Assembly: GCA_038748065.1 (NCBI GenBank)
Contig: JBCDJG010000021.1
Span: 17,013-81,012, forward strand
Direction of reading: 5' to 3'
DNA from: JBCDJG01 sp038748065
GTDB lineage: Bacteria > Pseudomonadota > Gammaproteobacteria > Pseudomonadales > Halieaceae
Length of the DNA: 64,000 nucleotides
This document shows positions 42,063-50,591 of this stretch, piece by piece; position 1 is the first letter of the stretch, and each line of letters starts with the position of its first letter. Below the pieces are notes generated by a model that did not search any database, had not been told where the DNA came from, and worked only from the letters and a program-made list of their open reading frames with translations. Position numbers and translations under genes: made by a program.

Positions 42063-43721
42063 CTAGGCCTCGACGCTGTCCAGCATCTCCTGTGCGTGTG
42101 CCAGAGACTGGCGTGTAATCTTCACCCCCCCGAGCATACGCGCTATCTCTTTGACTTTATCGCCGTCTTCCAAGGCTGTGAGGTCCGCGCTGACACTCGA
42201 GTTACCCCCGGATTTGCTGACAAGCAGGTGCTGATGTGCCTGTGACGCGACCTGGGCCAGGTGGGTGACACAGAGGATTTGCGCGTGTGACGCCAACTGC
42301 CGCAGCAAGCGGCCGACGACTTCCGCGACCGCGCCGCCAATTCCTACATCGACTTCGTCAAAAACCATGCTCGGCGCCGTCGCCCTGCTGGCATTGACCA
42401 CCTGTATGGCCAAACTGATCCGCGACAGTTCCCCACCTGAGGCGATTTTGCCAAGCGGCTGTGGTGGGCTTCCGGGATTGGTGCTGATGGTGAATTCCAC
42501 GTCTTCGCGGCCCTGTGGGTGGGGATCGCTGGATTCGCGCGGCCTCAGCGCGATAGATAATTGGCACTGCGCCATCGCCAGCGTGTCCAGCAAGGCGATC
42601 ACCTTCTTCTCCAGCCGGGTAGCGGCGCGCTTGCGCTTCTTCGACAGCGTACCGGCCAGTTCGCGATACTGTTCATCCAGTTCCGTCATAAGCGAGTTCA
42701 GGGCCTCGATGCGTTCACTGCCGCCTGTGAGGCTGGCAAGTTCCTGGCGCAATTCACGATGCTGGTCTGCAAGTTGCTCGGGCAGACACCGGTGCTTCCG
42801 GGCCACGGCGTAGATTGACTCCAGGCGCGTCTCCACCTGCGCCAGGCGTTCCGGGTCGACCTCAACGCCCGCCACATGTGCCTGGATCTCAAGCCGCGCT
42901 TCTGCCAGCTGAATGAGGGCCGAATCCAGCATGCTGCGTGCCTCTGCCGCGTGTTTACCCGGGTGCTGCTCGGCATCGAGCAGTGCCAAAGACCTGGCGA
43001 TACCAGACTCGTGCTGTTCACTTAACGTGAGAGCCTCGTGGCCGCTGGCAAGGATATCGCCCGCGTTTGCCAGTAGCTTCTGCTCCTGCTCGAGCGCGGC
43101 GAGTTCGTCCTTGCCGAGTGCCAGCTCGTCCAGCTCCTCGACCTGGTAGGCGAGTAACTGCGAGCGAGCGTTGTGTTCTTCCAGGCTGCCGGAAAGAAGC
43201 TCCAGCTCGCGCCTGGCTCTGAGCCAGTCGCTTGCCAGCTGTTCGACAGACTGGGTGAGCTCTCCAAGCTCCGCAAAGGTATCCAGAAGCTGCCGCTGGA
43301 CGCTTTTTCTTAGTAGCGACTGGTGCGCGTGTTGGCTGTGGATATCGATCAAGAGGGCGCCCAGCTCAGCGCAATCCTGAGCTGTGGAAGGACTGCCATT
43401 GATGTAGGCGCGACTGCGCCCTTCGGCGGTGACGGTGCGCCGCAAAATACAATCCTCATCGGCCAGCAGATCCCTTTCTTCCAGCCAATTGCGGGCTGCG
43501 GGCAGCAGGCTAAGATCAAAACTGGCGATAATCTCGGCCTTACCCGTGCCTGCGCGAACGCTTTTAGGATCGGCGCGGTCGCCCAGGCACAGGCCCAGTG
43601 CGTCGAGCATGATGGACTTACCCGCACCCGTTTCGCCTGTTATCGCTGTCATGCCGGACGTCAGTTCGACATCGAGGCGGTCGACAATGGCGTAATTGCT
43701 GATACTGAGTTGAGTAAGCAT
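42063..43721 (-). CDS. recN: DNA repair protein RecN
   Basis: 552 residues. SMC-like ATPase: Walker A GETGAGKS at 29-36, long central coiled coil, signature GGELSRISLAIQV, Walker B MVFDEVDVGIGG and a final THLAQVA. Acts in double-strand-break repair. Convergent with fur, divergent from hrcA; the 79-bp upstream gap is AT-rich. No LexA-box pattern (CTGT-N8-ACAG) was noticed in it. Confidence 0.97.
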   Translation of the reverse strand: MLTQLSISNYAIVDRLDVELTSGMTAITGETGAGKSIMLDALGLCLGDRADPKSVRAGTGKAEIIASFDLSLLPAARNWLEERDLLADEDCILRRTVTAEGRSRAYINGSPSTAQDCAELGALLIDIHSQHAHQSLLRKSVQRQLLDTFAELGELTQSVEQLASDWLRARRELELLSGSLEEHNARSQLLAYQVEELDELALGKDELAALEQEQKLLANAGDILASGHEALTLSEQHESGIARSLALLDAEQHPGKHAAEARSMLDSALIQLAEARLEIQAHVAGVEVDPERLAQVETRLESIYAVARKHRCLPEQLADQHRELRQELASLTGGSERIEALNSLMTELDEQYRELAGTLSKKRKRAATRLEKKVIALLDTLAMAQCQLSIALRPRESSDPHPQGREDVEFTISTNPGSPPQPLGKIASGGELSRISLAIQVVNASRATAPSMVFDEVDVGIGGAVAEVVGRLLRQLASHAQILCVTHLAQVASQAHQHLLVSKSGGNSSVSADLTALEDGDKVKEIARMLGGVKITRQSLAHAQEMLDSVEA

Positions 43722-43800
43722 GCGCGGATTAAGATAGGTTTTTCCTTTTATACCCTAGTTATGATAAAAATTCAGGCATCCGATGGAGTCCAAAAAATAG

Positions 43801-44835
43801 ATGACTGAACAGGACATAAACGATCGCAGTCGCATCCTGCTGAAGGCCCTGGTCGAGCGGCACATTCGAGATGGACAGCCGGTGGGGTCCAAGACCCTCA
43901 TGGAGGAGGCCGGACTGCCTGTGAGCGCGGCCACGGTGCGTAATGTCATGTCAGACCTTGAAGAGCGCGGTTTTCTCCACTCGCCGCATACCTCGGCGGG
44001 GCGGGTCCCAACCGCTGCCGGCTACCGGCTGTTTGTTGATTCCTTGCTGCAGGTGCAGCCCCTGGGGTCGGACGCCCTAGACAGCTTGAGAATCGAGCTT
44101 TCTCCCGACAAGACCGCGGGGGAATTGGTGCAGTCCGCGTCCTCGCTGCTTGCTACAATCACCGCCCAGGCGGGGCTGGTGACCGTACCCCGCCCGGAAA
44201 GCCAGCAGCTGCGCCAGGTTGAGTTCCTGCCTTTGTCAGGTGATCGAGTGCTGGTCATCCTGGTCGTCAACGAGCGCGAGGTTCAGAACCGCATCATTCA
44301 TACCCAACGCGCTTTTTCTGAGGATCAGTTGCGCGAAGCGGCTGACATGGTCAACCAGCGCTTCGCAGGCCGGCCCTTGGACCAGGTGCAGGAGCAGTTG
44401 CTGGTAGAGATGCGCGACGCCAGAGCGCAGATCGATAGCTACCTGGAAGCCTCGCTAGACCTGGCCAGCCGTGCGCTGGCCCGAGAAGATGAAGACAGCG
44501 AGTACGTGGTGACGGGGGAATCGCAATTGCTGGGCAGCGCCACCGCAGAGGAAATGCTGAAATTGCGCGAGCTTTTCGATGCATTCGAGCAGAAAAAGGA
44601 CCTGCTGCACCTGCTGGAACGCTGCTCCCGGGCAGATGGCGTGCAGATCTATATCGGTGAAGAGGCCGGCTACGAGGTCTTCGGCGATTATTCAGTGGTC
44701 ACGGCTCCTTATCGTGAAGGCGTACAAACCGTGGGCGTGTTGGGTGTGATCGGCCCGACACGCATGGCCTATGAGCGCGTTATACCCATCGTTGATATCA
44801 CCGCCCGCATGCTGAGTTCCGCGCTCACGAACTGA
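43801..44835 (+). CDS. hrcA: heat-inducible transcription repressor HrcA
   Basis: 344 residues. N-terminal winged helix with LPVSAATVRNVMSDLEERGF and HTSAGRVPTAAGYRLFVDSL, then the GAF-like dimer domain, ending MAYERVIPIVDITARML. Represses through CIRCE (TTAGCACTC-N9-GAGTGCTAA) in other bacteria; I find no CIRCE ahead of hrcA, grpE, dnaK or dnaJ. Followed by grpE after an 83-bp gap with a sigma32-type promoter. HrcA probably acts on a distant target such as groESL (inference). Confidence 0.97.
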   Translation: MTEQDINDRSRILLKALVERHIRDGQPVGSKTLMEEAGLPVSAATVRNVMSDLEERGFLHSPHTSAGRVPTAAGYRLFVDSLLQVQPLGSDALDSLRIELSPDKTAGELVQSASSLLATITAQAGLVTVPRPESQQLRQVEFLPLSGDRVLVILVVNEREVQNRIIHTQRAFSEDQLREAADMVNQRFAGRPLDQVQEQLLVEMRDARAQIDSYLEASLDLASRALAREDEDSEYVVTGESQLLGSATAEEMLKLRELFDAFEQKKDLLHLLERCSRADGVQIYIGEEAGYEVFGDYSVVTAPYREGVQTVGVLGVIGPTRMAYERVIPIVDITARMLSSALTN

Positions 44836-44853
44836 AATAAATTCCGTCGACCC

Positions 44854-44880
44854 CTTGAAAATTGGGCCTTCGCCCCAACG
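44854..44880 (+). promoter_or_regulatory. sigma32 (RpoH) heat-shock promoter for grpE-dnaK-dnaJ
   Basis: CTTGAAA at 44854-44860 and CCCCAACG at 44873-44880 with a 12-base spacer, close to the sigma32 consensus (CTTGAAA, 13-14, CCCCATNT). It lies 39 bases upstream of the grpE start. Confidence 0.82.
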
Positions 44881-44918
44881 TGCTCCTCTCGAGAGAAAAG
44901 CCGCAGGGAGCGTGATCT

Positions 44919-45563
44919 GTGTCCGATCAGGAGCAAAAAGTAGAAGAGACCTCGCCGTCCGAAACGGGTGAAGCGCAGGCATCAACAGACACGGCTGAGC
45001 TCGATACCGAGCATTCAGCGAGTGCAGACAACAGTCCCGTCGATGAGGGCGCCGACCCGCAGGAGGGTGAGCCAGCTGAGGCCGGCTCTGAGCCGTCGCT
45101 GGAGGAGACCATCTCCCGGCTGGAGGAGGATCTTGCAGCGGCCCGTGATGCTGCACTGCGAGCCCAGGCGGACGCGCAGAACGTTAAGCGCCGGGCTGAG
45201 CAGGATGCCGATAAGGCACGCAAATTCGCCCTTGAGGGCTTTAGCAAGGACCTACTGCCGGTTGTGGATAACCTCGAACGAGCACTTGAGTCGGTGGATG
45301 CTGACGACGAGGCTATGAAAGGCATTGTCGAGGGCATCCAGCTGACGCTGAAGAGCTTCCTCGATGTCATGAAAAAGTACAACATCGAGCAAATTGACCC
45401 CGTCGGCGAGCCCTTCGACCCGAACCTGCACCAGGCCATGAGCATGGTCGAGAACCCCGATTTAGAGCCCAACAGCGTAATCGCAGTGGTCCAGAAGGGT
45501 TATACCTTGAGCGGTAGGCTGGTCCGGCCGGCGATGGTCATGGTGAGCAAGGCTGCCGGGTAA
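44919..45563 (+). CDS. grpE: nucleotide exchange factor GrpE
   Basis: 214 residues, GTG start at 44919 with AGGGAG upstream. Long acidic N-tail (about residues 1-60), coiled coil (DLAAARDAALRAQADAQNVK), then NLERALESV and the C-terminal beta domain GEPFDPNLHQAMSM. Releases ADP from DnaK. First gene behind the sigma32 promoter. Confidence 0.97.
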   Translation: MSDQEQKVEETSPSETGEAQASTDTAELDTEHSASADNSPVDEGADPQEGEPAEAGSEPSLEETISRLEEDLAAARDAALRAQADAQNVKRRAEQDADKARKFALEGFSKDLLPVVDNLERALESVDADDEAMKGIVEGIQLTLKSFLDVMKKYNIEQIDPVGEPFDPNLHQAMSMVENPDLEPNSVIAVVQKGYTLSGRLVRPAMVMVSKAAG

Positions 45564-45580
45564 GAAACAGGGTTGAATTT

Positions 45581-45600
45581 GGCCAATATGGGCCAATATA
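45581..45600. repeat. tandem 10-bp repeat between grpE and dnaK
   Basis: GGCCAATATG then GGCCAATATA, in direct tandem, in the 95-bp gap. With the upstream GTTGAAT the second unit also resembles a weak sigma32-like -10 (CCAATATA). Confidence 0.6.
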
Positions 45601-45658
45601 GATAGCAGACATTTGATTATGGCCGGCGCCGACCGGCAGGCAACTGGAGACAGACAAA

Positions 45659-47599
45659 ATGGGTAAGATAATCGGAATCGACCTGGGCACCACCAATTCC
45701 TGCGTATCTGTGCTGGACGGCGATGCACCCCGGGTTATTGAGAACGCCGAGGGTGATCGCACCACACCATCGATTGTCGGCTACACCGACGAGGGCGAAA
45801 TCCTGGTAGGCCAGGCGGCCAAGCGTCAGGCTGTTACAAACCCCACGAACACCCTGTTCGCGGTCAAGCGCCTGATCGGGCGCAAGTTCAAAGACGACGT
45901 TGTGCAGAAAGACATCAAGATGGTGCCCTATACCATCCTTGAAGCCGACAACGGCGACGCCTGGGTGCAGGCGAAGGATGAGAAAATGGCGCCGCCACAG
46001 GTGTCTGCTGAAGTCCTGCGCAAGATGAAAAAGACCGCCGAGGAGTTCCTGGGCGAGCCCGTTACCGAGGCGGTGATCACCGTTCCGGCCTATTTCAATG
46101 ATTCCCAGCGCCAGGCGACCAAGGACGCGGGCAAGATCGCAGGTCTCGATGTGAAGCGCATCATCAACGAGCCCACCGCAGCGGCGCTGGCCTACGGCAT
46201 GGACAAGGCCAAGGGCGACCACACCGTAGCGGTCTATGACCTCGGTGGCGGTACCTTCGATATCTCCATCATCGAGATTGCCGAGGTCGACGGTGAGCAC
46301 CAGTTCGAGGTGCTGTCTACCAACGGTGACACATTCCTGGGCGGTGAAGACTTCGACCTGCGCCTGATTGAGTACCTGGCGGATGAGTTCAAGAAAGAGC
46401 AGGGCATAGACCTTCATAATGACCCGCTGGCTTTGCAGCGCCTGAAGGAAGCGGCCGAGAAAGCCAAGATTGAGCTGTCTTCCAGCCAGCAGACCGAAGT
46501 CAATCTGCCCTACATCACGGCGGACGCGACCGGACCCAAGCACCTGGTGGTGAAACTAAGCCGTGCCAAGCTTGAAAGCCTGGTAGAGGAGCTGGTCACC
46601 CGCTCTATGGAGCCGGTCAAGGTGGCCCTGCAAGATGCAGGACTGTCGCCCTCAGAGATCGACGATGTAATCCTGGTAGGCGGTCAGACCCGCATGCCGC
46701 TGGTGCAGACCCAAGTGGCTGATTACTTTGGTAAGGAGCCCCGAAAGGATGTAAATCCGGACGAGGCCGTTGCTATGGGTGCCTCCATTCAGGGCGCGGT
46801 GCTCTCAGGCGATGTCAAAGATGTACTGCTGCTGGATGTGACCCCTCTGACGCTGGGTATCGAAACCATGGGTGGCGTGGCGACACCGCTGATTGAGAAG
46901 AACACCACGATTCCAACCAAGAAATCGCAGATATTCTCTACAGCGGACGACAACCAGACCGCAGTGACGATTCACGTGGTACAGGGCGAGCGTAAGCAGG
47001 CCGGCCAGAACAAGTCTCTGGGCCGCTTTGACCTCGCGGATATCCCACCGGCACCGCGCGGTATGCCGCAGATCGAGGTGACCTTCGACCTCGACGCAAA
47101 CGGCATCCTGCACGTGGGCGCGAAGGACAAGGCGACCGGTAAAGAGCAGTCGATCCGCATCACAGCCTCGGGTGGCCTGTCGGATGATGAAATCGAGCAA
47201 ATGGTGCAGGACGCTGAAGCGAATGCGGAGGCAGATGCCAAGTTCGAGGAGCTGATCACCGCCCGAAACACCTGCGACGGCCTGATTCACGCCGCCCGCA
47301 AGACTATCGAGGAAGCAGGCGAGCACGCCACGGATGACGAGAAAGCGGCCATCGAGGCGGCGATCACTGAGGCTGAGGAGGCCGTCAAGGGCGACGATAA
47401 AGACGCGATTGAAGCGGCTGCCACCAAGCTGACCGAGGCCACCGGCCCGGTTGCGCAGAAGATGTACGCTGCGCAGGCCGAAGCGGCACCGGGTGCCGAG
47501 CAGGCCGGAGCTGGGGCGGGCGCCGAACAGGCTGAGCCGGCTGCGGACGATGTCGTAGACGCTGAGTTCGAGGAAGTAAAGGACGACGAGAAGAAGTGA
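45659..47599 (+). CDS. dnaK: molecular chaperone DnaK
   Basis: 646 residues, full-length Hsp70. GIDLGTTNSCV at the start, the phosphate-binding AVYDLGGGTFDISII, VPAYFNDSQRQATKDAG, linker VLLLDVTPLTLGIET, substrate domain, and acidic end EFEEVKDDEKK. ATP-driven folding with DnaJ and GrpE. Its product gap to dnaJ (176 bp) is full of hairpins. Confidence 0.99.
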   Translation: MGKIIGIDLGTTNSCVSVLDGDAPRVIENAEGDRTTPSIVGYTDEGEILVGQAAKRQAVTNPTNTLFAVKRLIGRKFKDDVVQKDIKMVPYTILEADNGDAWVQAKDEKMAPPQVSAEVLRKMKKTAEEFLGEPVTEAVITVPAYFNDSQRQATKDAGKIAGLDVKRIINEPTAAALAYGMDKAKGDHTVAVYDLGGGTFDISIIEIAEVDGEHQFEVLSTNGDTFLGGEDFDLRLIEYLADEFKKEQGIDLHNDPLALQRLKEAAEKAKIELSSSQQTEVNLPYITADATGPKHLVVKLSRAKLESLVEELVTRSMEPVKVALQDAGLSPSEIDDVILVGGQTRMPLVQTQVADYFGKEPRKDVNPDEAVAMGASIQGAVLSGDVKDVLLLDVTPLTLGIETMGGVATPLIEKNTTIPTKKSQIFSTADDNQTAVTIHVVQGERKQAGQNKSLGRFDLADIPPAPRGMPQIEVTFDLDANGILHVGAKDKATGKEQSIRITASGGLSDDEIEQMVQDAEANAEADAKFEELITARNTCDGLIHAARKTIEEAGEHATDDEKAAIEAAITEAEEAVKGDDKDAIEAAATKLTEATGPVAQKMYAAQAEAAPGAEQAGAGAGAEQAEPAADDVVDAEFEEVKDDEKK

Positions 47600-47604
47600 C
47601 CGAC

Positions 47605-47750
47605 GTGGCTGAGCCACAGGGAGTATCCCCGCTGACGCGGGGACCCAGCGTCTTTCGGCGCTGAATAGAAGTCACTGCGCCTGGGTGCCGAAACACTCCG
47701 GCCACATCGAGGTGACAGTTTACTACGCGGGACATGGTTTCCCGCGTAGT
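47605..47750 (+). other. structured dnaK-dnaJ intercistronic region
   Basis: Four separate hairpins in 146 bases: GTGGC/GCCAC at 47605-47617, CCCCGC-TGAC-GCGGGG at 47627-47642, CAGCG/CGCTG at 47646-47663, and a perfect 11-bp stem ACTACGCGGGA/TCCCGCGTAGT at 47722-47750, which ends 25 bases before the dnaJ ATG. ACCCAG at 47643-47648 can also pair with CTGGGT at 47681-47686, excluding the third hairpin. No T-run follows, so these look like RNA-processing or translation-control structures rather than a full terminator. Confidence 0.6.
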
Positions 47751-47775
47751 CATTTAAGCAACAAGCGGAATACCT

Positions 47776-48909
47776 ATGTCGAAACGCGATTATTACGAGG
47801 TGCTCGGGGTAGCTAACGGCGCCGACGACAAGGAGATCAAGAAGGCTTACCGCCGGGTGGCTATGAAGTACCACCCGGACCGTAACCCGGACGATCCCGA
47901 GGCGGAGGAGAAATTCAAGGAGGCGACCGAGGCCTACGATGTGCTGATGGACGGCGAAAAACGCGCCGCTTACGATCAGTTCGGCCACGCCGGCGTTGAC
48001 CCCAACATGGGGGGCGGCGCAGGCGGTTTTGGTGGGGGCAGTTTCAGCGACATCTTCGGCGATGTATTCGGCGATATTTTTGGTGGCGGGGGCGGCCGTG
48101 GCAGAGGTGGACCGCAGCGGGGCGCTGACTTGCGCTACACGCTCGATATCTCGCTGGAGGATGCGGTAAAGGGCGCGACGGTGGAAATCCGCGTGCCCAG
48201 TCTGGTGACCTGCGATACCTGTAATGGCAGCGGCGCCAAGAAGGGTACCAAGCCCACAACCTGCGGCACATGCGGCGGTACCGGTCAGGTGCGCATGCAG
48301 CAGGGTTTTTTCCAGGTGCAGCAAACCTGCCCCAACTGCCGGGGTCGGGGCGTGATCATTACTGATCCCTGTGAGACGTGCCATGGCGCGGGCCGCGTTG
48401 AGAAGGTCAAGACGCTGTCGGTGAAAGTGCCGCCGGGTGTGGATACGGGTGACCGAATTCGTTTGTCAGGGGAAGGCGAAGCCGGCCCCGAAGGCGGACC
48501 GCCCGGCGATTTGTTCGTGCAGATGTCTGTGAAGCAGCACCCGATCTTTGAGCGTGACGGTAAGCACCTGTACTGTGAAGTACCCATCACCTTTGTAGAC
48601 GCAGCGCTCGGCGGCGAGTTGGAGGTGCCGACGCTGGATGGGCGCGTTAAACTGAAGATTCCCGCGGAGACGCAGACCGGCAAGCTGTTTCGTCTGCGCG
48701 GTAAGGGCGTGAAACCTGTTCGTGGCGGTAGCGTGGGAGACCTGCTTTGTCGCGCGGTAGTGGAAACGCCAGTGAACCTGAGCAAGGAGCAGCGCGCCCT
48801 TCTGGAACAGTTCCAGGAGAGCCTGGGCGAGGGCGGGCATCGACAATCGCCGCGCCAGAGCAGCTGGTTTGAAGGTGTTAAGGACTTTTTTGACGACATG
48901 AAGCTATGA
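47776..48909 (+). CDS. dnaJ: chaperone DnaJ
   Basis: 377 residues. J domain with YHPDRNPDD, Gly/Phe-rich linker (GGGAGGFGGGSFSDIFGD), four CxxCxGxG zinc repeats (CDTCNGSG, CGTCGGTG, CPNCRGRG, CETCHGAG) and C-terminal beta domains. Stimulates DnaK ATPase and hands over substrates. Its stop overlaps the dapB start (ATGA). Confidence 0.99.
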   Translation: MSKRDYYEVLGVANGADDKEIKKAYRRVAMKYHPDRNPDDPEAEEKFKEATEAYDVLMDGEKRAAYDQFGHAGVDPNMGGGAGGFGGGSFSDIFGDVFGDIFGGGGGRGRGGPQRGADLRYTLDISLEDAVKGATVEIRVPSLVTCDTCNGSGAKKGTKPTTCGTCGGTGQVRMQQGFFQVQQTCPNCRGRGVIITDPCETCHGAGRVEKVKTLSVKVPPGVDTGDRIRLSGEGEAGPEGGPPGDLFVQMSVKQHPIFERDGKHLYCEVPITFVDAALGGELEVPTLDGRVKLKIPAETQTGKLFRLRGKGVKPVRGGSVGDLLCRAVVETPVNLSKEQRALLEQFQESLGEGGHRQSPRQSSWFEGVKDFFDDMKL

Positions 48910-49721
48910 CGATGCGAGTAGGGGTGACCGGTGCTGCCGGGCGCATGGGCCGCACGTTGGTTGAGGCCATTGCAGCCTCCGAACATGATCTGATACTGGC
49001 GGGCGCTTTAGAGCATCCAGATAGCAGCCTCGTTGGTGCCGACGCCGGGGAATTGGCGGGCCAGGGCAAAAACGGGGTTGTGGTGGTCGCCGACCTGGCC
49101 GAGGCCATTGACGACATTGATGTGCTGATTGATTTCACCGTGCCGGCCGCCACGCTAGCTAACACAGCCATGTGTGCCCAGCAGGGCGTGGCCATGGTGA
49201 TCGGGACTACTGGCTTCACGCCTGAGCAGCAGGCCGAGATTGATGCTGCTGCTGGGCAGACGGCGATTTGTAAGGCGTCCAACTTCAGCACCGGCGTCAA
49301 TCTTTGCTTCAAGTTGCTGGAAGAGGCGGCACGTGTACTCGGTGACGAGGTGGATATCGAAGTCTATGAAGCTCATCATCGTCACAAGGTCGATGCGCCC
49401 TCGGGTACTGCTCTGAGCATGGGTCAGGTGGTTGCGGACGTGCTTGGCCGCGATTTATCCAAGGTCGCCGTCTACGGCCGCGAAGGACAGACCGGCGCGC
49501 GCGAGCGCGAGACCATTGGCTTTGCTACCGTGCGTGCAGGCGACATTGTCGGTGATCATACGGTGACCTTCGCTGCCGAAGGCGAGCGCGTGGAGATTAC
49601 CCATAAAGCCTCCAGCCGCATGTCATTTGCGCGTGGCGCCGTGCGCGCGGCAGCCTGGCTGGCTGGGCGTGAGCCTGGCTTGTATGACATGAGAGACGTC
49701 CTTGGATTTAATCAGGAGTAG
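48906..49721 (+). CDS. dapB: 4-hydroxy-tetrahydrodipicolinate reductase
   Basis: 271 residues. GVTGAAGRMGRTL nucleotide site, active-site YEAHHRHKVDAPSGTAL, and the C-terminal HKASSRMSFARGAVRAA. Reduces the dapA product in the lysine and meso-diaminopimelate pathway. Start overlaps the dnaJ stop by four bases. Confidence 0.98.
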   Translation: MTMRVGVTGAAGRMGRTLVEAIAASEHDLILAGALEHPDSSLVGADAGELAGQGKNGVVVVADLAEAIDDIDVLIDFTVPAATLANTAMCAQQGVAMVIGTTGFTPEQQAEIDAAAGQTAICKASNFSTGVNLCFKLLEEAARVLGDEVDIEVYEAHHRHKVDAPSGTALSMGQVVADVLGRDLSKVAVYGREGQTGARERETIGFATVRAGDIVGDHTVTFAAEGERVEITHKASSRMSFARGAVRAAAWLAGREPGLYDMRDVLGFNQE

Positions 49722-49724
49722 GTT

Positions 49725-50579
49725 GTGAGCGAGTTTATTGCCAATATCGACGAGAGCAATGCGGCGCAGCTGCTGATCGAGGAGTCGCATAATCGGCCCG
49801 TTGTGGTCGATTTCTGGGCCGATTGGTGTGAGCCCTGTAAGGTGCTCATGCCGATGCTGGAGAAGATTGCGCTTGAGTACAACGGGGCTTTTCTGCTGGC
49901 GAAGGTCAACGCTGACGAACAGCAAATGATCACTCAGCAGTTTGGCGTACGCAGCCTCCCAACCGTGATGGTGATACAGGACGGCCAACCGGTAGATGGA
50001 TTTGCCGGCGCGCAACCCGAGAACGCCGTTCGCGAAATGCTGGGCAAGTATCTGCCCAAGCCTTGGGACGCCCTGCTGCAACTGGCGCAGGAATCCATGG
50101 CCGCGGGCGATTTTGCCGGGGCGCTGACTCCGCTGCGGCAGGCCTGGGATGAGTCGGGGAAGCAGCTGGATATTACGCTGGCCTATGCACACTGCCTCAT
50201 TGAAAGCCTGCGGCTCGACGAGGCCGAGGCCGTGCTTGGTGATATCCGCATGGCAGACCAGGACGCCGCCTACGAGCAGCTCAGGGCGCAATTGCAGCTC
50301 AAGCGGGAGGCGGCGCGGTCACCGGAGGTTGAGGCCCTGGAGCAGGCGCTGGCCGAGGCGCCGGATGATCACGATATTCGCGCACGTCTGGCGGTGCAGC
50401 TCACCGACTCCGGGCAGTTCAAGGAGGCAATGGAGCACCTACTGACGATTCTCCGCCAGGACCTCAATCACGCGGACGGGAGCACCAAAAAGACCCTCCT
50501 CGATACCATCGCCAGCCTTGGCAAGGGTGACCCGCTCGCAGCGGAATACCAGCGTAAGCTCTACAGCCTGCTTTACTAG
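49725..50579 (+). CDS. cnoX: CnoX/YbbN-type thioredoxin-TPR co-chaperone
   Basis: 284 residues. Thioredoxin domain with VVVDFWADWCEPCKVLMP (Cys35, Cys38) and SLPTVMVIQDG, then a TPR-like C-terminal region (LTPLRQAWDESGKQLDITLA; EALEQALAEAPDDHDIRARL). GTG start at 49725 with AGGAG upstream. Known to protect substrates for GroEL/DnaK under oxidative stress, which fits the chaperone neighbours. Confidence 0.93.
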   Translation: MSEFIANIDESNAAQLLIEESHNRPVVVDFWADWCEPCKVLMPMLEKIALEYNGAFLLAKVNADEQQMITQQFGVRSLPTVMVIQDGQPVDGFAGAQPENAVREMLGKYLPKPWDALLQLAQESMAAGDFAGALTPLRQAWDESGKQLDITLAYAHCLIESLRLDEAEAVLGDIRMADQDAAYEQLRAQLQLKREAARSPEVEALEQALAEAPDDHDIRARLAVQLTDSGQFKEAMEHLLTILRQDLNHADGSTKKTLLDTIASLGKGDPLAAEYQRKLYSLLY

Positions 50580-50591
50580 CGAGGAAAAGGC

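Noticed and set aside
44927..45472. 181-codon Ser/Ala-rich frame antisense to grpE
   Set aside because: Low-complexity mirror of the acidic GrpE gene.
45617..46543. 308-codon open frame antisense to dnaK
   Set aside because: dnaK is certain; the antisense frame is a by-product of its codon use, with no ribosome-binding site or family match.
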